Source: Salvator merianae (lineage: Eukaryota > Chordata > Lepidosauria > Squamata > Teiidae). Taken from it: DNA of 64,000 bases. The DNA is taken from the NCBI GenBank assembly GCA_003586115.2, contig QVOM02000074.1, positions 2,173,870-2,237,869 on the forward strand, given 5' to 3'. The translations under genes and the position numbers were made by a program. The notes beneath the pieces were generated by a model. It worked only from the letters and a program-made list of their open reading frames with translations. It searched no databases and was not told the DNA's origin. Below, piece by piece: positions 26,391 to 37,330 of this stretch; the stretch's first letter is position 1, and every line of letters starts with the position of its first letter.

Positions 26391-27899
26391 CTGAAAATAA
26401 AAGAAAACTACATGTTTAAAACTATACTTAAAAATTCTCATCGAGACTTCCCAGCTATGAGAAACAGTAGAAAACCTTATTGCAACTGAAGAGCACGGTT
26501 ATACCCTGCAGAACAGAGGACCAGGAGTGGAAACTACCATCTTAGGCACCATCCTCACAGCCCCCCACAGCTTTTTTTTTTTTATTAGCCCCCCACAGCT
26601 TTATAAGGTAGATTTTTTTGCTTTCTAGACAAAGTCCTGGTAGAAGGTGCATTGACAGGAAGATGGCAACAAGATTTGTCTTAACTGCACTCCGAAGCAC
26701 TCAGACACACTAAAAGGGGTGGGTCCGGGGCAAATTTAAGACTCAAGGGGCAGACAGAAAATTTTAAAATGCTACTTACCATATCCCCCAACCTTCCGAT
26801 TATCCGTCCCTTCCACATATGGGAAATAATAACTCTTGGGGTGATTCCTGTTTGGGACAGATGGAGTGGGAAGCTATAGAGGCTCCCGTAACCAATAGAA
26901 ATGGTTGGTATGGATGGCCAACCAATCAGGGGCTCAGAAATCCAGGTTGGCAGCAGCTAATGAATGGCAAACACTTGTTGCTAGGGAGGTGTTGCCAGAC
27001 TTTGAGGCAAATGACAGCAATGTGAGGTATTCCTGTCTGAATGCTTGTTTTTTTGGTCAGGTACATAAGGAACACATTTTGTAAAAGGGGTATTTGAAAA
27101 AAGCTCTGTGTGATCACACCCCAAGAGTTGTATTTTACTGCCCAGCCTTTCCACAGAGACTGAGCAGAAGGAAGTCACTCAGTGAAGAAGGATGTGGAGG
27201 CGTAGAAAATTCTTTAATTTCATCAGCACCAGTCATTCCAATAACTAAAAGGCACTCAGCTAATGCACTGCCAGTTGCTTGTGTTACTCTCTTCTATATG
27301 AGTCAAGACAGTTTCACTTGTATAGTTAAAACTAAAAGGATACAGAAGAACCATGAGGCTAAACTAAACTTTATAGCCTCAACTGGTTACTGGCTGGATC
27401 AAGTCCATATCTGCTTGGCTGTTTTTTCATTTGTTTATCTAACTAGCTACTGTTAAGCACCACCTGTTGGATCAGACCAAAGGTCCATTTAATCTTATAT
27501 CCTGTTTCCAGCAGTGACCAGCCAGATTCTTGAACAATGTCCATAGACACACTATGCAAACAATGGTCTATTTCTGTTTGTTCCCTGCATTTGATATTAA
27601 CATCTCTTAACACACAGATTCCATTTAACGTGTCTCATATTCCCTAAATGCGACAAACTGTCTCTTGGAACAGTTGTTACAAACGTTACAAGTAGACACA
27701 TGTACAGTGCAACTTGTATATGGAACTCATGTAACATACTGCAAGGCTATATGGATACAGAGACCATAAGGCATGATGGGCTGTGTCTGAAAAGGCCATT
27801 TGGAACAAAAAGGAAAAATACATTTGTTTGAATTTGGGCAACTATCCCCCTCCCCATTGTCCTTGCATGCACTGTGCAATGTGAGAACCGTGGAAGTAA
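26391..27899. other. Intron sequence with a possible old repeat
   Basis: Mostly unrecognised. At 27467-27535 the words CACCTGTTGGATCAGACCAAAGGTCCATTTAATC and CCTGTTTCCAGCAGTGACCAGCCAGAT resemble a dispersed amniote repeat that I cannot name. No exon with fitting phase and splice sites was found here. Confidence 0.4.
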
Positions 27900-27928
27900 A
27901 CCCTGGAACCCTGGAAGAAGCTGGCCAT

Positions 27929-28150
27929 CTACTCCACCTGCAGGAGGGAGACAGAAGGGATGCAGGGCCACTCCATCCACCCTGCGAAGGACTCTTCCAT
28001 CAAGTCCCTCCCACGCAACTGTCAGAAGAAGCCGTCCATCTACTCCACCTGCAGGAGGGAGACAGAAGGGATGCAGGGCCACTCCATCCACCCTGCGAAG
28101 GACTCTTCCATCAAGTTCTCCCCCCCCGCAACTGTTAGCCTGTGGCAACA
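27929..28150. repeat. 111-bp tandem repeat, two copies, in the L2 5' region
   Basis: CTACTCCACCTGCAGGAGGG starts at 27929 and again at 28040, and about 75 bases after each start are nearly identical. The period of 111 is a multiple of three, so both copies stay open in the same frames, but the position upstream of the RT suggests a 5'UTR or promoter repeat. Confidence 0.9.
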
Positions 28151-30094
28151 GGTGTCTCCGAGGGTCACTCTGTCCAAGTCCCTTGGTTTTCTTTTTCTTT
28201 TATTTCTTATTTATTGGAGGATTTTAATTTCCCACTGTGAATCTGACCGAACACAGGCTAGAAGACATTATCGTGCCTATCATGTGGCAGTGATGGCCAT
28301 GAAAAGATCTTATTTCTTCACCACCATTGCGTCCTCAAGTAACCGTCCAGCAGAGCTCTTCCGAGTAGTAAATGGCCTTATAAGATCATGCCCAAGAAAA
28401 CAAGGGCAATTGCCTTGTAATATCTGCTGTGATGAATTTGCAAGGCACTTTGAGGGCAAAGTTGCTCAGATTCGTGGGGGATTGGATGCCACAGTTGAGA
28501 ATAATCCAGTGGAAGTGTCCAGAGAACTGTCTGGTTCAGTTACTTTGGATCAGTTTCAATTTTTGCGGCCTGAGGATGTGGACAAGCTGCTTGCTAGAGT
28601 TCGACCTACTACATGCCCTCCAGATCCCTGCCCTTCTTGCTTTATAAAAGCTAGCAAGGAGGGTATGACTGGGTGGGTCCAGGGAATAGTAACTGCCTCC
28701 TTGAGAGATGGGGTGGCCCACTGGCTCTTAAAGAGGCGGTGGTACAGCCCCTCCTCAAGAAGTCCTCCCTGAATCCAGATGATTTAAACACTGTTGCCCA
28801 GTGGCCAACACACCATTTTTGAGCAAGGTATTAGAGAGTTCCATAGCTGTTCAACTACAAGCATGCTTGGAAGGAGCTGATTATCTAGACACATTTCAAT
28901 CTGGTTTCAGGTCTGGTTATGGCACAGAAACCACCTTGGTCGCCTTACTTGATTACCTTCTCTGGGAGAAAGACAAGGGGAATGCATCCCTATTGGTTCT
29001 CCTGGATCTCTCGGCGGCTTTTGACACCATTGATCACGATATCCTTCTGGAGAGTTTAGGAGTTGGAGGCACTGTGTTACAGTGGTTCTGCTCCTATCTT
29101 CGAGGCCGATTCCAGAAGGTAGGTTGTGGGAGATTCCTGCTTGTCATCCTGGGAACTCAGGTGTGGGGTTCCTCAGGGGTCGATCTTATCTCCCATGCTT
29201 TTCAATATCTATATGAAGCCGCTGGGGGAGATCTTCAGGAGATTTGGAGTGAGATGTCATCAATATGCAGATGACACCCAGCTCTACATATCTGTGCCAT
29301 CTGAATCAGGACGGGTGGTTGAAATGTTGGACAGGTGCCTGGAAGCAGTAATGGCTGGATGAGGGCCAATAAATTGAAGCTGAATCCCGACAAGACAGAG
29401 ATACTGTGTGGCAGAGGGTCTTGGGTTCATGAAGTTGAAAGGCATCTGACCCTTGATGCTTTGCCCTGGAAAGGACAGGTGCAGAATCTGGGTGTACTCT
29501 TGGACCCTACGCTTACACTTGAAACTCAGGTGGAGGCAGTGGCCAAGAATGCATATCTCCGGCTACGGCTGGTTCACCAACTACGACCCCTTCTAGACAG
29601 AGATAATCTGGCCACAGTAATCCATGCTTTGATAACTTCCAGATTGGATTACTGTAATGCGCTTTACATGAGGCTGCCCTTGAAGACAGTTTGGAAGCTG
29701 CAATTGGTGCAGAATGCAGCAGCGAGACTGCTGACTGGAACAGCTGGCCGGATGCATATCATGCCGGTCTTAAAAGAGCTGCACTGGCTGCTAATTTACT
29801 ACTGAGCCCAATGCAAGGTGTTAAGCTTAACCTATATGGCCCTAAATGGCTTGGGCCCCAAATACCTAAAGAAGCATCTTCTCCCATATCGATCTGCTCG
29901 TGCCTTAAGATCCGTAGATGACGCCCTCCTGGTTGTACCACCACCTTCAACAGCTAAAGGGGTGGGCACCCAGGATAGGGCCCTTTCAGTGGTGGCCCCC
30001 AGACTGTGGAACACTCTTCCCCCTGAGGTGCATCAAGCTTCCTCACTTTACATCTTTAGGAGAGCAATAAAGACGCACCTATTTACCCTTTGGA

Positions 30095-30386
30095 TAAAGA
30101 AGAAGAAGAACTTGGTTTTTATACCCCGCTTTTCTCGGCCGAAGCTGACTCAAAGCGGCTTACAAGGCTATTTTTCGCCCGAAGGCTTACATCTGTCTAT
30201 CTTCCCCATCCCTCAATGTGATGCTCCCTATTTATCTACTTGCAATTACTTGCTTCCGAACAGGTAGGTTGGCTGGAGCTAGAGGCCAGTAGAGGGCGCT
30301 CATCCCCTCTACATGGCAGACAGGGGCTTTGAACTCCGATCCTCCTATTGAAAGATCAGTGCCTTAGCCTTCTGCGCCACCGTGCC
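30095..30386 (-). mobile_element. tRNA-derived SINE inserted in the L2
   Basis: Read on the minus strand it starts GGCACGGTGGCGCAGAAGG. The RNA polymerase III A box is TGGCGCAGAAG (30379-30369) and the B box is AGTTCAAAGCC (30335-30325); both fit the consensus completely. The A-to-B spacing is tRNA-like. The body ends with GAAAAGCGGGGTATAAAAACC and a CTT-rich tail (30095-30110). It interrupts the 3' part of the L2 ORF/UTR and so is younger than that element. The family is a lizard-type tRNA SINE that I cannot name. Confidence 0.78.
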
Positions 30387-30545
30387 TCCTGTACCTGTAA
30401 AGGTACAGCTTTCCCTCCCCACTTTCCGACTCCTGTTTTATTGTGTGCCTTTTATGAGGTTTTTGTTGTTGTTATTTTAATTGTTGTAACCTGCCCTGAG
30501 ACCTTCGGGTATAGGGTGGCCTAAAAATGCAAATTAATAAATAAA

Positions 30546-31225
30546 TAGCCTTAGGATGGAAGTCTAGGAGTTTGTGCTTAAACAACATCAACAAAATACA
30601 TTCTCCGTAAAGTTTGCTAAAATTCTCAACAAAACCTTCACTTTGCAAACCGGTTTGGTCTGGTATTTTTGACTAGCATTGGGAAACAACTACCTACATT
30701 TGATTTGTTCAGTTCTGACTTGGCATGGCTCAATCTATGTGAATCTTTTGTGTACCCTTTTTGCCTGTTACAGTTTCCCAATATTTTTGGATCTAGTAAT
30801 TCTCAATTTTAGTAAATTATATATGTGTACACCGAAGTGCGCATGAAGATAATATTATGCATTTTGAATTACATGCAAAACTAAGGAAGAAAATATGTTT
30901 GCTTAAGCTTGGGCAATCTGATTACTTTATTGTCACCCTCATAAACATGTTCCCTTCCTATACAGTAAACAAGTCTAAGACTAAGTCCCCACTGCATGAT
31001 TGCCAAACTCCTGTATTTTTGAATTTTATCCTCAGCCAATCATTTTTGTATTTTTGAATCCTACCCTTGACCAATCAGTTTTTTATTTTTTGTTCCTACC
31101 CTCAACCAGTTTTCTTTTTGCTCCTCTCCTCCATAACCATAATAAAGATATATTTTAAAAAACCCTGTTTTACCCAGTCTCCTAGATGGACTTTGCTCTC
31201 ATCACTACACTGAATCACTTGGATC
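30546..31225. other. Intron sequence, nothing recognised
   Basis: AT-rich sequence without a gene or a repeat that I can name. Three similar phrases around 31010-31110 (TTTTTGAATTTTATCC, TTTTTGAATCCTACCC and TTTTTGTTCCTACCC, each followed by ACCAATCA-like text) form a loose tandem array of about 45 bp. Confidence 0.45.
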
Positions 31226-34200
31226 ATGTTGGATCACTCAAAGCACCAAATGAAATCACTTCCTTGCTCCTGCAGCAAGCCAGTGTTAGCCTTTGAAGCT
31301 AAGCAAAGTTCGATTATGGAAAAACAAAAAGAAATTTTAAAAGTTGCGGAAGATGCTAAACAGAAAGTAGAGCAAAATGCTCAAGCAATTGAACAGAAAG
31401 CTACTGTAAATCTACAGAAAATGATAAGCCTGGGAAATGAGACAAAATGATGAATTACAGAATTACTGATAATTCTAATCACCAAAGATGTAAAAATTTG
31501 AAAATTAAAGGTATCCCAAAGGCTGTACTTAAACAAGACCTGAAGGAAAAAAAATGGACTGGTTTTTAAATTTGCAAGTTGATATTAAAGAGGAAGATAT
31601 TAAAAGAATTCATAGAATATAAAGACCATTAATTTTAAAAGATAAGAAACCTAGAGATGTTGTGATTGCCTTTGCAAGACAAAATGAAAGTGAGCATGTC
31701 CTTAAGAAACTGACATCCATTAAGGATTTATGCTTTCAGCAGATGCCTGTGATGGTTTTTTTCTTGATATTTATCTAGAAACTCTTGGAGAGCATCAGAT
31801 CCTGCATCCGATTTCACAAGTTTTGATAAGAAACTCAGTAAAATTCTGCTAGGGTTATCCTACTTCAATTATAGTTTATCAAGATAACAAGAGATACAAG
31901 GCAAGAGATTTAAAAGAAGGAACTAAGTTACTGAGACAGTTGGGCTTAGATTTCAAAGAAGAGGGAGAAGAATCTTCTGGAAGTGCTTCGATATCATCTA
32001 CCCAAGAGGCCAGAGAAATGGCAGAAAGCTAAATTAGCTAAGGAGGCATAGCTTATGATTTACATGTATGGAATCTTCTTGCATTTTTTTTCTTTTCTCC
32101 TTCTTGTATGCATTTAGAAAATATTTGAAAGTAATTAGTTATGAAATGATTGTATTTTGATCATACTTAAGTAGCATGATTTATATTTTATTTGGGGGGG
32201 AGGGTTATGGATGGGGAAAGTGAAGCTAAGATGGCCAAGGGTGAAAGTTGTGTTTGTAATAAGATAAAGAAGAGTGAAAGTATGTGGCTGGGATAGCTTC
32301 ACTCTGATTTAAGGAAGAATGTTTAAGGTAGAATGTTTAGAGCAGTATTAAAAGTTTAGGGCAGAGATACTGATGGAAAAGTTTATTCAGAAGTATATGG
32401 ATAAACATTTTATTAATATGGGCAAGAGGGAGATGGGACGGGAGCACAGTGCCTGTTTATTTTTTATTTTCCCCGCCAATGACAGTTTCATTTAAACTGT
32501 ACTTTTTTCCCCACATGGGGGGCGGGGGCGGAGAAACAGTAGGGGTGGAGAACACTGTAGGCACACAGGAAGACAACAAACGTTTTATACCTTGGATTGA
32601 AGGATGGGTTAGTGACCATAATTTTCAAAGGATATGGATGGCCAGAAATTGATGTCTATTAAGGTCAATGACTCGGGATCAAATGTAAAATGTTTTAGAT
32701 TATATAAGTTGTAAAAACATCAGAATATTAGCATTTTATTAATACGGGAAACTTTCTGGAGGAAGGGAAGAGATGGAAGAATGTTTAATCTTGCTGGATG
32801 GTCACAAATATACGATTCTGGTGGGACTAGTAGTTCAAGAGGAATAGTGATAATGGTAAAGGATAATGCTAATTTTGAATTACAGGAAATGAGAAAAGAT
32901 AAGGAAGGTAGATATGCGTTTATTAAGCATTTAATGACTGCTTCAAAAGTAACACTTGTTACAATCTGTGTTCCTAATAGAAATCCTTTTTTTGTTGTTG
33001 GTGGTATAATAGCTAAATGAATAAAGTTCTATGAAGGAAGCTTGATTTTAGCAGGTGACTTTAATTTTGATATAAGAAAATGGAATATTAGTAGATGGAA
33101 TTTGATAGAATGCTATGAAAAATTGAATGCAGAATACCTCCCCCAACTTTTTGGTCAGGGAGGCATAAAAAGGTTACTAATATAGAATCAAGCAAATAGC
33201 CTCCAAATTGAAACTATAAATACAGAACAAATTTGGTTGTCAGACTATGCCTAAATAATCATGCAAATGAAATTAGGAGATGAACAAAGTATAAACGAGA
33301 GATTTGATCCAGTGATTTTAGAAAATGAGATGTATAAGGAGAGACTGAAAAGAGAAATATAATTATTTTATTTTTTAGTAAATAGAACTCCAGGAATGTC
33401 AGAAAAAGTATTATGGGATGCATTTAAAGCAACAATTGGGAGCAGTGTATATGAATGGGGATTTTACAAAGAAGAATATGGAAGAGAAATAGGGAAGAGT
33501 TGTTAAATAAGGTAAAGAAGTCACAGTTGAAATATATTCCAAAATAAGACGAGAGTAAACAGGCAGGACTGGGAGAAAAATAAAGAATTATTGTTAATTT
33601 TTAAGATATTGTTAAATGTAGCAAGAGATGGGCTCTGATTAAAAATGAATATAAAAGCTGGGATATACAAGCAACGAAAAGGTTGTCAAAAATTATGAAG
33701 TGACAAAAGGAAAAAAAGATAATTAATAAATTACCATATCCAGATGGAGATATAAAGGTTAAGAACAAGGAACTAGTGGAAGTCATGCTAAATATTATGA
33801 AAAATTATATAAGGGAGATAGAGTTCAAGAGTTTGTGTGTAATATTGATAGAAAGTTAATAGATGAGCAGAAGCAGAGATTAAATGTAGATATAACCCAG
33901 CATGAAATAGAAGAGGTGATTAAGGGTCTAAAACCCGCAAAGTCTTCCAGTTTCGATGGGTTTATAGCTCTTTTTTATAAAAACTTTGAAGAGCTATTAG
34001 TACCTCAAATGCAAACTCTTTTTAATGACATATTAAATAATAGATTAAAACCAGATTTGTGGAACCATATAGAAATAATGGCAATATTAAAACCTCAAAA
34101 AATTCCAATAGATCCTGGTTCTTATCGAGCAATTAGTTTATCAAATCAGGATTATAAAATATTTACTAAGGTATTGACAAAAAGGTTAAAGGAAATTATA

Positions 34201-35508
34201 CCAAAAATAATTAAGGAGGATCGATATGGGTTTATTAAGAGTAGATATGTTGGTGACCCTATAAGAAATCTAATTAATGTTATTTATTATGCTAAAAAAT
34301 ATAATAAAAATTAGGAATTTTGAAATTAGATGTGGTGAAGGCACCAGGAGCAGACTGAACCAAGAAGGTTAACTGGATTAAAATTGGGAGTTAACAAGAT
34401 GAAGTATTTAGGGCTAATGCTTACCACAAACATTAGTAAATTATTTTATGAAAACACGTATGGAAGAAAGTTAATGAACAGTTGAAAATTTTTTAAAAAG
34501 AATTAAAGTAATGTCCATACTATCATGAATAAAAGTGGTGAAAATGTTCATTATTCCAAGGATTTTGTATTTATTTCAACAGGACCTGAAAAAGTAAGTA
34601 TTAGTGTATTGAAAAATGGGATACTAAGATAAACAACTAGGTATTAACTATAAAATGACCAAGATTAAGGAAAATGGTATCAAATATGGAAACTCATGAA
34701 GGAGGATGGTCTACTCCTACTCTGGAGCAATAATATGTGGCTTTTCAAATAAAAAAATTGAGTTAGAAGTCAAAACAGAATTAAAATGGGCAAAAGTAGA
34801 GAAAAAGGTACACAATTTAGACAACAGGAGTTTAATGTGGGGTAAAATGCCAATGAGAAAATATAGAGAATTATAAGTACCGATAAAGCAAGTAATGGAA
34901 GTTTGGAGAATTTATCAACAGAAATTAGCACCACAAATATCAAAATATATAATTATTGAATATATAAATAAGGATCAAGAGGTGTTATAAGAAAGAATAT
35001 TACATCAATTAAAGGAAAATGGGTTTAAATATTTAAAGGATCTATACAATATTATTAGAGGAGAATGGAGGGAACAGGAAATAAGACAGGCTCTGGGCAG
35101 AAGATGGTTACTTATAATCCTTTGAGAAACTGGTATATAAGTACTAATAAACAGTTTTGATCTACAGGCCTTTGACAGACATAGAGGAAATATTGGAAGA
35201 AAGTTAGAAGGGGTCAAGAGGAATAGGAGGTAAAATATATGGTTTATTAACAAACCAAAAGAATGAAATAATGGAAAGTATGTTTCAAATATGACATTTA
35301 GATATTAATATCACAAGGAAAAATATTGGGCAAAAAAATTAAGGAGAATTAATGAATTAAAAATAATGGGGTACAGGAAATGGTTCTTAAGATATTCTAT
35401 AGATAATATAGACCACAATCACAATTTGCACATATGATACCTACAATGTCACCGCAATGCTGGCATGGGTGTGGACAGACAAGTACATATTTCCACCTCT
35501 GGTGGGAA
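31226..35508 (+). mobile_element. L1-type LINE, decayed, interrupted by a hAT element
   Basis: A plus-strand L1 related to the copies at 1-8294. ORF1 remnants are at 31300-32030 (AEDAKQKVEQNAQAIEQKA coiled coil, KIKGIPKAVLKQDL, RDVVIAFARQNESEHVLKKL). The ORF2 endonuclease remnant is at 32650-33060. The RT N-terminal block at 33835-34314 is open for 159 codons (DPGSYRAISLSNQDYKIFTK). The polymerase core, including the FADD box, is missing at about 34338-34366. The C-terminal part runs to 35500 with the CWHGCGQTSTYFHLWWE motif and continues after the hAT insertion at 37164. Confidence 0.82.
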
Positions 35509-37155
35509 CAGTGGCGGCTGGTGGCCTTTCAGACTGGGTGAAGGAGGTGGAGCCAAAGGAGATGAAGCCAAAGGAGGTGGAACCCTAGGAGGTCAAGGAG
35601 GCAGAGCTAGAGGGGTCAAGCCGGCAGAGCCAGATGCCATCAGAATCCATTAATCCAATTTTTAATTTAATAAAACATTCCTATGGGGTAAAGACATTAT
35701 CATAAGTTATTCTGTAATTTTTCTTCCTCCTCCAGCATTTACTATGCATATTTGAGGTCACTGGATTGTTATTATACTAAAAATATTTTTTTTTAAATCA
35801 CTGCCAGTGTCCCTTTCCGACCTTCTCAAGTTTAGAGGTGATCATGAAGGATAAGGAAAATGATCAGAATAATTAAAGCAGTAGTCTTTCCTGTTGTGAT
35901 GTATGACTGTGAATGTTGGACAATGAGAAAGAAAAGAAAGAACTTGGGGCTCCATCATGACAGCTGTTTTATGCAAAACTAGTACCTGTAAAAAGATAAA
36001 GACAAAAGTCTGGAGGAATACTAAGACAGGGTAAACATTCCTCAGATGCATACACCAGGCTCTTTCCAGATCCATAGGTAGGTTGCATTTGTGATGATGG
36101 TATAATATACATTACATATACATGTGTTTAAATGACCAACCATCTAGCATTTATTATTAATTTCTTTGTTTTTTTAACACTGCCAAGAAAACTGCATAGA
36201 TTTATCCATACATAATCAGTCTTTGACCTCAAGTTGATGGCAGCTTTATTTTTATCTGCATGCAGAAGGTGGGGGAGGAAGAGAGAGATGTCAAAGCACT
36301 CCCTTTGTCTTTCTGTACCTCTCATTTTGCTGATTTTGTTGTTGCCTTTGGCACACTAACTTAGCCAAAGCCCACAGAAAACAGATGGATAAGATCTGCA
36401 CAGATCCCTCTGGCTGCAGACATCTCAGCTTCAGTTAGCACAGAAGAATGAGAATTGTAGAGCATGGAGGGTTGCAGCTGAGCATATTTTTTTTCCCTCT
36501 CCACCCCTCTCTCTCCCATCCTTTTGCTCCTTCTTCCCTCTCTGTGACTGGATGCCACATTGCTCTTTCCCCACTGCTCCCCACCCCTCCTCTCTCAGTA
36601 AGGGAATGAGAACTACCCAAGACAAACCAATGAAATTACACAAATCATTCCCTCCTGAGGAAAAAAAAATGCAAACACAAAGAGGGTTGTGTGAACAGAA
36701 GGGTTATTTTCTGCTGCTTTTAAACCTACCAAGCAGCACAATTTCTCCCTCCCTCCCTCTCTCTCACACACTCTCCCCCCAAATAGTAATTCAACCTGCA
36801 AATACTGCTGCCTCTTCCAGCCCTGCTTTCCTCCTCTCCCCCACTGCAGCTGACGTTTCTTCCACCAGGGAGGGGGGAAAGCAACAGCTGTGACTGACAA
36901 ACCAACTAGAATCTCCTGGCCTGGGGAGTAGGAGGAAGGGAGGAAAAAGGAAAAGGAGAGAGATTGGGCCATAAATAAATTTCTAAGGCAGCTGATTGTT
37001 CCATCTCTCTCTCCAGTCTGTCAGGATAGCTGCAAAGATTATGTGTGCCCAGTCCTCAAATGAAGTCAGCCCAAAGTTAGATGTGCATTCCTGGGGGTGG
37101 AGGAAGCCTCTGAGAGTCCGCCGAGCTCCCTGCACATACTGAGGCACCGCCCCTG
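35509..37155. mobile_element. hAT-type non-autonomous DNA transposon
   Basis: A 1,647-bp element with terminal inverted repeats CAGTGGCGGC (left) and CAGGGGCGGT (right, reversed), flanked by a perfect 8-bp duplication GGTGGGAA at 35501-35508 and 37156-37163. Eight-base duplications and CAG-type ends are diagnostic of the hAT superfamily. It interrupts an L1 ORF2: the frame reads FHLWWE before it and CDIIKLLWRDIQ after it. The left 150 bp contain GGAGG-rich imperfect repeats. I find no transposase homology inside; the frames around 36361-36972 are low-complexity. Confidence 0.9.
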
Positions 37156-37163
37156 GGTGGGAA

Positions 37164-37330
37164 TGTGATATTATAAAATTATTATGGAGAGATATTCAGA
37201 ATAAAATTAATGAAATTTTCAATATAAATTTGGATGTATCACCTGAACTATTTTTTTTGAAGTGACAGGGAGAATAAGGGATGAAAAATAGTATTTATTT
37301 GCTTAAATGATATACACAGCACAATTAACA
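37164..37330 (+). mobile_element. L1-type LINE, ORF2 C-terminus (continuation after the hAT)
   Basis: This continues the L1 at 31226-35508. The sequence reads CDIIKLLWRDIQNKI, NEIFNINLDVSPELFF and then a stop near 37260, matching the L1 ORF2 region that follows the WW-E zinc-knuckle motif (compare 2180-2070 on the minus strand). Downstream text is too decayed to assign. Confidence 0.75.

Larger units (their letters stand above)
27900..30545 (+). mobile_element. L2-type LINE with degraded ORF and 3' tail
   Basis: A plus-strand L2-clade retrotransposon. The RT N-terminal region is at about 28220-28770 (AFRVVNGLIRS-like text, LRPEDVDKLLARVRPTTCPPDPCP). The RT core is at 28801-29120 (FQSGFRSGYGTETTLVALLD, LLDLSAAFDTIDH) and continues after a frameshift near 29140 with GVPQGSILSPMLFNIYMKPLG and the catalytic YADDTQLYIS box at about 29266-29295. 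After another shift come MRANKLKLNPDKTEIL and the C-terminal KNLGVLLDPTLTLE-type sequence. The 3'UTR ends GCCCTGAGACCTTCGGGTATAGGGTGG and AATAAATAAATA at 30545. A SINE interrupts it at 30095-30386. The 5' side has a 111-bp tandem repeat. Confidence 0.88.

Noticed and set aside
27867..28139. Repeated peptide frames around the 111-bp tandem repeat as a repeat protein
   Set aside because: The repeat keeps frames open only because its period is a multiple of three; it lies at the L2 5' side and is open in several frames on both strands.
36361..36972. Serine-, arginine- and glutamate-rich open frames
   Set aside because: Low-complexity frames inside the hAT-type element on both strands, with no transposase motifs.
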